IMG/VR virus record: IMGVR_UViG_3300008108_000087
Coordinates: 1 to 64,000 of that record
DNA from: a virus
DNA: 64,000 nucleotides
Strand: one strand, 5' to 3'
The notes below the pieces were generated by a model. It worked only from the letters and a program-made list of their open reading frames with translations, was not told where the DNA came from and made no database searches. Both the position numbers and the translations under genes were made by a program. Of the stretch, positions 14,797 through 20,725 are shown one piece after another. Each line of letters begins with the position of its first letter. Within the stretch, counting starts at the first letter, position 1.

Positions 14797-16037
14797 TTTT
14801 TTTTTAAATCATCATCCTTTTCTTGGATATGATCTCTCCAGAAACTATCATTGTTTATTTCTTGAAATTCTTCCTCTACGGGTATTGAATCATCAATATT
14901 ATATTTTGGAGCCTCTTCTGGAACAGGTATCGGTTCCGGTATAAATTCTTCAAAATCACCAGAATCTTGCACACTTTCTTCAGAAACAGAATTGTTGAAA
15001 TTTAGTTCCTCTTCTTCTTGAGATGGAGTGTATTCTACAGGCGCTACTTCATGAACTTGCATTTCGTCATCAACATAGAAATTTCTTTCGATAGGCTCTT
15101 CTTCATTTACTGTATCAAATTTTCTTTCCCACTCATCCATAAACATTTCTCTAACCTCTTCATCAGATAACGCTGGTGTAATTGGTTCGCTATTAAATGG
15201 TAATTCATCGTCGCCAATTAATTCTTCATTTGTTAACCCTCCCCAATCTTCATCATATAAACCTAATTCTTGATCTTTTTGCATGATCTCAGAAATAAGC
15301 TCTGCTTGCTTTTCTTTAGTGAGTTCTTCTTTTACTTCCGGCTGTTCATCAGAAGCTATTGTTGCTTTCTCCATATACTTTTTTGCAGCCTCTTTCAAAA
15401 CTTCATTAGGTTCTGGTGGGTTAGACAAGTATCTTTCAAGTATCTCTAAATCTCTTTCTGTTAGTTTAAGTCTTAGAGATTCGTTAGCCAAATCACTATT
15501 AACAATATTGTTCTGTATTTTTTCATCTACACTTTCATTAGTGCTTTCTTTTAATCTATCTTCTTCTGTAAATTTAACCAACATATGTAAGAAAGATAAA
15601 GATATTATTGGTAACATACCACCAGAAAAAAGAGCTAGAAATCTTTTATGACCAACAAAATCTGTTGGTTCAACACCCATGAATTCTAATAAAGGGGCAA
15701 CAAGATCTACCCAGTCTTTAAAAGATTGTGAATTGATATCAATAAATGAATAAGCAAAAAATATGTTACCAATAAATTGAACTAGTGTAACGATAGCGAA
15801 TGGGAAATATACCTTTTTACCCATGTCTGCCGATATTGCAGCTAATGCAGACAACGCAGCAATTTCAATACCTATTGAAAGATATACGGCCCAGCTAACT
15901 GGATTTGATATACCATACCATTTTGTAACGTGTGATATTGATACAATTGCTACAGTAATGATCGGTACTAAAAACGCAGCAATGATTAGCGTTTTATAAT
16001 TTTTATTTATCCAATGTTTCATTTTAAAATTTCGCAA
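14790..16037 (-). CDS. Four-helix membrane protein with long acidic tail
   Basis: A 415-residue protein. Four hydrophobic helices lie at about residues 15-36, 46-70, 77-98 and 128-152 (for example [20 protein letters not shown]). The remaining 250 residues are acidic and probably disordered, with many Glu/Pro stretches ([13 protein letters not shown]). The start may be Met1 (overlapping the upstream gene by 14 nt) or Met6 (MKHWINK, at 16022). The C-terminus in this frame is DDDLKKKS, encoded over an A10 run 3 nt before the stop, which makes a -1 shift into the Thr-Pro-rich frame likely. Function unknown; possibly a membrane-anchored effector or superinfection/lysis protein. Confidence 0.7.
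   Translation of the reverse strand: MRNFKMKHWINKNYKTLIIAAFLVPIITVAIVSISHVTKWYGISNPVSWAVYLSIGIEIAALSALAAISADMGKKVYFPFAIVTLVQFIGNIFFAYSFIDINSQSFKDWVDLVAPLLEFMGVEPTDFVGHKRFLALFSGGMLPIISLSFLHMLVKFTEEDRLKESTNESVDEKIQNNIVNSDLANESLRLKLTERDLEILERYLSNPPEPNEVLKEAAKKYMEKATIASDEQPEVKEELTKEKQAELISEIMQKDQELGLYDEDWGGLTNEELIGDDELPFNSEPITPALSDEEVREMFMDEWERKFDTVNEEEPIERNFYVDDEMQVHEVAPVEYTPSQEEEELNFNNSVSEESVQDSGDFEEFIPEPIPVPEEAPKYNIDDSIPVEEEFQEINNDSFWRDHIQEKDDDLKKKS
14796..14808 (-). other. A10 slippery tract for -1 frameshift or transcriptional slippage
   Basis: On the coding strand the sequence is TTT followed by ten A, then TCATAA. In the zero frame it reads TTA AAA AAA AAA TCA TAA. It contains the A AAA AAA heptamer used in -1 ribosomal frameshifting, and runs of nine or more A are also known to cause polymerase slippage. 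Either a -1 shift or one extra A leads into the Thr-Pro-rich frame. Confidence 0.55.
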
Positions 16038-16317
16038 GCTCTTTTTCTAATTCTACAACTTCTTGGTCAATTTTTGTTTGACGTTGAACATCTAGAATTT
16101 TTCGGTCTGTTGCTTGGATCATTCTTTTTTCAGATTTCAGACCTTCGATTTGTAAAACAATATTTAATTCTTTTTTTGTATAAGTAGAATCTCTCATTGC
16201 TTTAATCTCATTTTTAATGTTTTTTATTTCTCTACTATCGCTACAACTTTTAAAAAAAGTTAGTAACACAACAGTAAACACAACAACAGTAAAATTATTC
16301 TCAATAAACTTTTTCAT
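16024..16317 (-). CDS. Small membrane-anchored coiled-coil protein
   Basis: A 97-residue protein with one N-terminal transmembrane helix (FTVVVFTVVLLTFF) followed by SCSDS and a long helical, probably coiled-coil region (residues about 30-97). Topology would place the coiled coil outside the cytoplasm. It is 3 nt downstream of the sigma gene and overlaps the next gene by 14 nt. It resembles Rz-type proteins only in general topology, so the function is open. Confidence 0.65.
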   Translation of the reverse strand: MKKFIENNFTVVVFTVVLLTFFKSCSDSREIKNIKNEIKAMRDSTYTKKELNIVLQIEGLKSEKRMIQATDRKILDVQRQTKIDQEVVELEKELAKF

Positions 16318-16320
16318 ATA

Positions 16321-17130
16321 TTATAAATATTTTAAGAGTGAAAAGCTCTCGTTTCTGAGCTTCTTTATTGCTTTATCCTTTAATTGTCTAATTCTTTCTT
16401 TGGTGCATCCAAATTCTTCACCAAGGTCATCAAGGTTCTTTTCTGTACCAGTTAATCCAAAATAACCCTCTATGATGGCGCTTTCTCTTTCATCTAAAAA
16501 AGACATCATGTATTTGATTCTGTGTTTTAAATCTTCAGTACTATTAGCTAAATCTTCAGGAGATACTGCATTTGGATTTGCAATAATTTCAAGAAGAGTG
16601 TCCCCTTCTTCATTTATTTCTCTAAATAAATCTATGGTTGTTGGTATTCCTGTTAATGGGATCTCACTGTATTCAACATAAAAACTATCTTCTTGTGAAG
16701 CTTCTGCTTTTTTTAATTTTTGCGCTTCTTGGATAACGTTAGATGGAACTCTAATCGTTCTTGCATATTCATTTAATGCGTAAAGAATTTGTTGCTTAAT
16801 CCACCACACAGCATAGGAAATAAATTTGAATCCTGATGATATATCATAACGCTCAATTGCTTTTATCAAACCTATATTTCCTTCCGATATTAAATCAGAA
16901 ACATCAAGTCCTTGATTTTGGTATCCTTTAGCAATCGATATAACGAATCTAAGATTACCCTTAACAACTTCGTCAATTAGTTTTTGACGTTCTGATTTTG
17001 TTAAAATTTCATCTTTTAACTGCGAAAAGATTTCGTTTTCTCTTTCATGAGAAATAACTGGAATTTTTTTGAGATCCTTGATGTAGTAGTTGATCTCTTC
17101 TGTTTTGATGATTGGAGCGGTCTTCTTCAT
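16321..17130 (-). CDS. RNA polymerase sigma-70 family factor
   Basis: A 269-residue sigma factor with region 1.2 (residues about 12-40), region 2 (about 48-120, with DVSDLISEGNIGLIKAIERYD and the promoter-binding FKFISYAVWWIKQQI), region 3 (about 122-195) and region 4 with its helix-turn-helix (about 210-262, GCTKERIRQLKDKAIKKLRN). Region 1.1 is absent, as in Bacteroidota primary sigma factors of about 287 residues, which it resembles closely. It should direct host RNA polymerase to a phage promoter class. The repeated TATTTATA motif is an obvious candidate target, but this link is inference. Confidence 0.93.
   Translation of the reverse strand: MKKTAPIIKTEEINYYIKDLKKIPVISHERENEIFSQLKDEILTKSERQKLIDEVVKGNLRFVISIAKGYQNQGLDVSDLISEGNIGLIKAIERYDISSGFKFISYAVWWIKQQILYALNEYARTIRVPSNVIQEAQKLKKAEASQEDSFYVEYSEIPLTGIPTTIDLFREINEEGDTLLEIIANPNAVSPEDLANSTEDLKHRIKYMMSFLDERESAIIEGYFGLTGTEKNLDDLGEEFGCTKERIRQLKDKAIKKLRNESFSLLKYL
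16322..16329 (-). promoter_or_regulatory. TATTTATA motif at the end of the sigma gene
   Basis: A coding-strand copy overlapping the last codons and stop of the sigma gene, ending 4 nt before the ATG at 16317. Confidence 0.3.
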
Positions 17131-17170
17131 TTTGTAAAAGGTTTGTTAAGCTAAAATACGGAAAAAAAAC

Positions 17171-17611
17171 CTATTTACCAAATTCGTCAAGAAATTTTTT
17201 TTCATCTTCCGTTAAACTATCTACCCCAAAATCTTGAATCTTTTCAAGAATCTCATCTAGGTCGAATTTTTTGTCTAACTTTCTGATTGTAATCTTAAAC
17301 GCATCATGTGAGGATTCCTGTGGTTTAAACATGAACTCTCTAAGTGCTTCCGGTATTTCAGCCCAAATTAAATCATTTTTTTCAAAAATAAAATAGAATT
17401 TAATTTGTTCAATCTCCAAAGTTTTTTTAAGATCACTTATTAATGTTTCTTTGTCTTTCTCTGTGTCAAAAATTATAATACAATTACCCAAACTTTCTAT
17501 TACGTATTTAATTCCCGCCTCTGTAACCTGATTAAAATGCTCCATACAGAAGAATTCTAAGTCTTCGTGGTCTTCAAATGATCCGTAAATGAAAAGGATA
17601 TATGATTTCAT
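17171..17611 (-). CDS. Hypothetical protein
   Basis: A 146-residue acidic protein with an alpha/beta N-terminal half (KSYILFIYGSFEDHEDLEFF, then NCIIIFDTEKD and KFYFIFEKNDLIW) and a C-terminal helical tail (LDEILEKIQDFGVDSLTEDEKKFLDEFGK region). The tail resembles short motifs found at the ends of several Bacteroidota membrane proteins. No function assigned. It lies 40 nt upstream of the sigma gene and may be expressed with it. Confidence 0.7.
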   Translation of the reverse strand: MKSYILFIYGSFEDHEDLEFFCMEHFNQVTEAGIKYVIESLGNCIIIFDTEKDKETLISDLKKTLEIEQIKFYFIFEKNDLIWAEIPEALREFMFKPQESSHDAFKITIRKLDKKFDLDEILEKIQDFGVDSLTEDEKKFLDEFGK

Positions 17612-17642
17612 AAAAAGATAAGCAATAAAAAAAGAAATAGTT

Positions 17643-18290
17643 TTATTTCTTTTTCTTTAGATTTATTTTCCAATATACACCGCCACCGATGTATGGTTGG
17701 AATTCGCCACTTAAACCGTTTACAACCGTATTGTTAACGCCAGTCGACACTTTGTATAATCTATCGCTTTTATCTTTTAAAATCAACCCTAAACCCATAA
17801 GCCTAACCACATTTGGTTTGTCAAAATTGGCATCAAACCCAAAGAATAGTTGTGTTTTCTTCGGTTCTGGGGTGTAAATTGTATCTTTAATTACTTTTTG
17901 TTTAACTTTTGCATCAAAAGACCTAGACAAAACTTTATTTTGACTAATTGTCTCGTTTAATGCTATGGTACCCAATCCATTAGGTAGTGTTAAGGTTTCT
18001 TTAACCTCATTTTTCACATAAAAATCTTTAAGAATAGCTGCGGTATCAACCGGCATAAGCAGTGTATCGTGAATCGGGTATGGTATTTGAACCTCGTAAG
18101 GTACCTCGACTTCAACCTCAACCAGTGAATCAACCATTAAGGTATCATGCACTGGATAAGGTATTGAGTCAATTATTTGATGATACTTAGTTCTGTTTGG
18201 CATAATACCCCTTGGATTTACTGCAACAATTACAGTTGAAGCTAATAATAGCAGAATAATTATGTTTCTAACGTCTAAGTATTTTTTCAT
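17643..18290 (-). CDS. Membrane-anchored protein with PYPVHDTL repeats
   Basis: A 215-residue protein with an N-terminal membrane anchor (NIIILLLLASTVIVAV), a linker with two related repeats (IPYPVHDTLMVDS and IPYPIHDTLLMPV) flanking a VEVEVEVPYEV stretch, and a C-terminal beta-rich domain (TQLFFGFDANFD and GEFQPYIGGGVYWKINL). The end resembles an outer-membrane-like beta hairpin region. Probably in the cell envelope. It follows the 18293-18709 gene by 2 nt, in a run of envelope proteins that may serve lysis. Confidence 0.65.
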   Translation of the reverse strand: MKKYLDVRNIIILLLLASTVIVAVNPRGIMPNRTKYHQIIDSIPYPVHDTLMVDSLVEVEVEVPYEVQIPYPIHDTLLMPVDTAAILKDFYVKNEVKETLTLPNGLGTIALNETISQNKVLSRSFDAKVKQKVIKDTIYTPEPKKTQLFFGFDANFDKPNVVRLMGLGLILKDKSDRLYKVSTGVNNTVVNGLSGEFQPYIGGGVYWKINLKKKK

Positions 18291-18292
18291 TT

Positions 18293-18709
18293 TTATTTAA
18301 TTAATAATGCGGATGTTGCTAATACACCAACAAAAGATCCTACTTTATATAAAAAGGTCTTTCTTCTTTGTCCTTTAAGTTCTTTTAATAAACTTTCTGA
18401 TTTTTGTCTTTCTAGATTAAATTGCTCATCTTTTTTAACGATGATCAACTCTAGATTTGATATTTTTTGATCTTTAAGCGTGTCTTTTTCCTTAAAAAGT
18501 TTGATCTGATCATCCTTTAGACCGATAACTTTATTTAAATCTAACACCTCGGCTTTTGCACCGTCTCCGCTAATGAGATCTTTAATAACCAATTTAGCAA
18601 CAGGTACTTTTAACGGCACTATTGTATCAATTTTTGTTATTGTAACGGTCTGTGAAAAACTTTTCGAGGTCAGAAAAATTATAGTTGTTAACAGAATCAA
18701 TTTTTTCAT
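18293..18709 (-). CDS. Exported coiled-coil protein with C-terminal membrane helix, spanin-like
   Basis: A 138-residue protein with a cleavable-looking signal peptide (KKLILLTTIIFLTSKSFSQ), a beta-rich segment, a coiled coil (residues about 65-110, DQIKLFKEKDTLKDQKISNLE) and a hydrophobic C-terminal helix (SFVGVLATSALLI). Its first 83 nt lie inside the end of the 18627-18971 gene in another frame. Overlapping pairs of small envelope proteins with coiled coils are typical of spanins, but no lipobox is present, so the call is tentative. Confidence 0.6.
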   Translation of the reverse strand: MKKLILLTTIIFLTSKSFSQTVTITKIDTIVPLKVPVAKLVIKDLISGDGAKAEVLDLNKVIGLKDDQIKLFKEKDTLKDQKISNLELIIVKKDEQFNLERQKSESLLKELKGQRRKTFLYKVGSFVGVLATSALLIK

Positions 18710-18971
18710 CGGTTTGCTTTTTAATAATTGTTATGTTTTTAGTAACGCTGTTGATGTCTCCATCGATGTTATCGATTTCTTTATCGATAGTTAGAATTTG
18801 TTGAGTGAGTGCTGTATTGACGTCTTGTATAGAATCGATCTCGTTTTGGATTGAATCTATTTTAGCATTATACCCAGCAACATCAGTTCTAATACCTTGT
18901 CCCTGAAAAATGCTGTATGCCGCCAAACAAGCTATAATACCCAATAAAATGTTTTGCTTGTTTATTTTCAT
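18627..18971 (-). CDS. Membrane-anchored periplasmic coiled-coil protein, inner-spanin-like
   Basis: I take the start at 18971 (MKINKQN), not the upstream in-frame ATG at 19064. It has an AAGGA ribosome-binding site, a TATTTATA motif 15 nt upstream, and follows a terminator hairpin; the longer version would read through both. The 114-residue product has one N-terminal membrane helix (ILLGIIACLAAYSIF), a coiled coil (NAKIDSIQNEIDSIQDVN and following) and the end SDLEKFFTDRY. This topology fits an inner-membrane spanin. It overlaps the next gene by 83 nt. Confidence 0.65.
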   Translation of the reverse strand: MKINKQNILLGIIACLAAYSIFQGQGIRTDVAGYNAKIDSIQNEIDSIQDVNTALTQQILTIDKEIDNIDGDINSVTKNITIIKKQTDEKIDSVNNYNFSDLEKFFTDRYNNKN

Positions 18972-18986
18972 AAAAATCCTTTTTCC

Positions 18987-18994
18987 TATAAATA
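18987..18994 (-). promoter_or_regulatory. TATTTATA motif, candidate phage promoter
   Basis: A coding-strand copy lying between the terminator hairpin at 18999-19019 and the start at 18971, 15 nt before the ATG. Confidence 0.5.
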
Positions 18995-18998
18995 CAAA

Positions 18999-19019
18999 GA
19001 GGTCGCAAAAAGCGACCTC
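18999..19019 (-). terminator. GC-rich hairpin, probable terminator
   Basis: A perfect 8-bp stem (GAGGTCGC with GCGACCTC) and a 5-nt loop, 27 nt past the stop at 19046. It is followed by only TTTG, so termination may be partial. It lies directly upstream of a TATTTATA motif. Confidence 0.55.
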
Positions 19020-19045
19020 AAAGCAAGACCTTGTGATTAGTTTAT

Positions 19046-19843
19046 TTAGTATTTTGTTCCGCAATGTGGGCAGAACTTATGGTTATCTTTTTTACGTTTT
19101 GCGCCACACTCTGTGCAATAAACGACCAAATCCTCGCTGATAAGAGGCTTTGTAGATAATGGTTTTATTTTCCACCATTGTGTCAAATCTGGGTATGAAT
19201 TAAATTCCGTATTATCAGATGTGAATTGTTGGCTTGACGTTGAACCTTTTTCAACCCTACCAGTCTCTAAATTTTGACTCGGCGTTGCCCCACTATTATA
19301 AAAAGCGGTAGATGATGTTAGTGTTGAGTTTATCCCACCGGTATTTGTTGATGTGTAAATAAGGGGAGATCCTGTTGTGTAGGTTATTGTTCCACCATTT
19401 AAAAATGTATCACTAGTTCTAGTTGTATAACTGTTACCACTAAAAGTAGTTGTTACAAAATTGGTAATTGGCCAAGTATTTGGTGACTTCTGCTTATAAA
19501 ATTTTATAGTCACGTCACCGTTGTCTTCTATCGCTTTTTGAACTTCTTTGTTTTGCCCATCAACAAAATAAGTTTGAAAGACAAATTTTCTGGCTTCATT
19601 TAAATAGCGTTCTAAAAATACTCTTTCGGCTGGACGAAGTACAATCCCCGATCCAATAGATTCACCATTTATTTCAATGGTGGCTAGTATTTTCATTTTG
19701 TATGGATTATAAAGTTCGATTTCGAACTCATCACCGTTTTTGAGGTATACGGTGTCTATGTGCTGTTTTAATCTTTGTTTACCCTTGGTAATAAAAGACT
19801 GCGGTACAGCAATACCGCTGTTGATTGAAATTTTTCTATTCAT
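19046..19843 (-). CDS. Zinc-ribbon structural-type protein
   Basis: A 265-residue protein. The N-terminal domain (about 1-120) contains FEIELYNPYKMKILATIEI and GSGIVLRPAERVFLERYL, a conserved pattern in proteins of large phages and some giant viruses, where it is of unknown function and often virion-linked. The middle (about 120-215) is Ser/Thr-rich and probably disordered. The C-terminus is a zinc ribbon (CTECG, then CPHCG). Its ribosome-binding site lies within an extended inverted repeat, so translation may be regulated by the leader at 19844-19958. Confidence 0.7.
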   Translation of the reverse strand: MNRKISINSGIAVPQSFITKGKQRLKQHIDTVYLKNGDEFEIELYNPYKMKILATIEINGESIGSGIVLRPAERVFLERYLNEARKFVFQTYFVDGQNKEVQKAIEDNGDVTIKFYKQKSPNTWPITNFVTTTFSGNSYTTRTSDTFLNGGTITYTTGSPLIYTSTNTGGINSTLTSSTAFYNSGATPSQNLETGRVEKGSTSSQQFTSDNTEFNSYPDLTQWWKIKPLSTKPLISEDLVVYCTECGAKRKKDNHKFCPHCGTKY

Positions 19844-19958
19844 TTTCCTTATATTTTTTTTGTATTTGAATCCGAATTTGCTGGTATCAATTCCAACTCT
19901 AATGCCTCAAGGACACTTCCGATTCAACCACAAGGTCTAATATTAAATATAAGGAAAA
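19843..19958 (-). promoter_or_regulatory. Structured leader that can hide the ribosome-binding site
   Basis: The arms TTTTCCTTATATTT (19843-19856) and AAATATAAGGAAAA (19945-19958) are a perfect 14-bp inverted repeat. On the transcript the 3' arm holds the AAGGA ribosome-binding site and the A of the AUG at 19843. Inside are a second stem (19866-19876 with 19917-19927, one mismatch in 11) and a small third hairpin (19880-19884 with 19893-19897). It is a candidate cis-regulatory RNA. It could also be a DNA operator. Confidence 0.6.
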
Positions 19959-19974
19959 TTTTTAAATAAAAAAA

Positions 19975-19994
19975 GGGAAGTCAAAAAACTTCCC
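19975..19994 (-). terminator. Intrinsic terminator after clpP
   Basis: A 7-bp stem (GGGAAGT with ACTTCCC) with a 6-nt loop, followed on the minus strand by seven T. It lies 22 nt after the clpP stop. Confidence 0.8.
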
Positions 19995-20016
19995 ATTTTA
20001 AACACTAACCACTAAT

Positions 20017-20682
20017 TTATTTTTTCTTTTTGACTATTTCATCAATAATCCCATAAGCCAATGCATCATCAGCAGAAAGCCACAGATCTCTAGAAGCATC
20101 TTGCATTACTTGTTTTCCGTCTTTGTCACAATACCCACCTAACAAATCAAAAAGCAAATTATTAAGCTTCTCCCATTCAATCATATCGATTTTCGCATCT
20201 TGAATGTTCCCATGGAATCCTCCACTAGACTGGTGTAACATTGTACGTGAAAATCTAAGTGACCCTCTTTTACCTTTTGTACCAGCACCTAAAAGGATTG
20301 ATCCCATAGATGCAGCCATCCCAGTATTAATTGTTCTGATATCTGAATTAATGTATTCCATAACATCAACCATAGATAAACCAGATTTTACTGAACCACC
20401 CGGACTATCAATATGCATTGTGATATCATTGTTATCTAGACTATCTAAGAACATTAATTGCGCTTGAACAATTGTTGACATATGATCATTTACTTCACCA
20501 GCGACCCAAATGATTCTTTCCATCATAAGTCTACTGAACACATCCATCACAGTAACATTAAGGGACCTCTCCTCAAGAATATATGGTGTCAAACTATTTT
20601 CAATGTTTTTGTTAAAACGATGTAAATCTAATGAACCAATACCTCTGTCTTTCGCATAAAGACTAAAATCTTTTGTAATCAT
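20017..20682 (-). CDS. clpP: ClpP-like serine protease
   Basis: A 221-residue ClpP/crotonase-fold protease. The triad is visible: Ser125 in GMAASMGS, His150 in TMLHQSSGG, and Asp199 in ASRDLWLSADDALAYGIID. The oxyanion GG is in DSPGGSVKSG (about 93-101). The length is close to bacterial ClpP plus a short N-terminal extension. Phage ClpP-fold proteases often serve in prohead maturation, but this one is far from any capsid gene in the window and lies beside gp46, so it may instead act with host ClpX-type unfoldases. A TATTTATA motif is 23 nt upstream and a terminator follows, so it is a single-gene unit. Confidence 0.9.
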   Translation of the reverse strand: MITKDFSLYAKDRGIGSLDLHRFNKNIENSLTPYILEERSLNVTVMDVFSRLMMERIIWVAGEVNDHMSTIVQAQLMFLDSLDNNDITMHIDSPGGSVKSGLSMVDVMEYINSDIRTINTGMAASMGSILLGAGTKGKRGSLRFSRTMLHQSSGGFHGNIQDAKIDMIEWEKLNNLLFDLLGGYCDKDGKQVMQDASRDLWLSADDALAYGIIDEIVKKKK

Positions 20683-20705
20683 AATTCTTTGTTGTTTAAT
20701 ACAAA

Positions 20706-20713
20706 TATAAATA
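20706..20713 (-). promoter_or_regulatory. TATTTATA motif, candidate clpP promoter
   Basis: A coding-strand copy 23 nt before the clpP start, in the 43-nt gap after the gp46 gene. Confidence 0.45.
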
Positions 20714-20725
20714 AAATTTGTGGTA

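Noticed and set aside
18972-19064. N-terminal extension of the 18627-18971 gene from ATG 19064
   Set aside because: It would read through the terminator hairpin and the TATTTATA motif, while the internal ATG has a good AAGGA site.
19861-19933. Peptide-like frames on both strands in the clpP to zinc-ribbon gap
   Set aside because: Both read plausibly for 20-40 residues but neither has a start codon, and the inverted repeats explain the region better as a structured leader.
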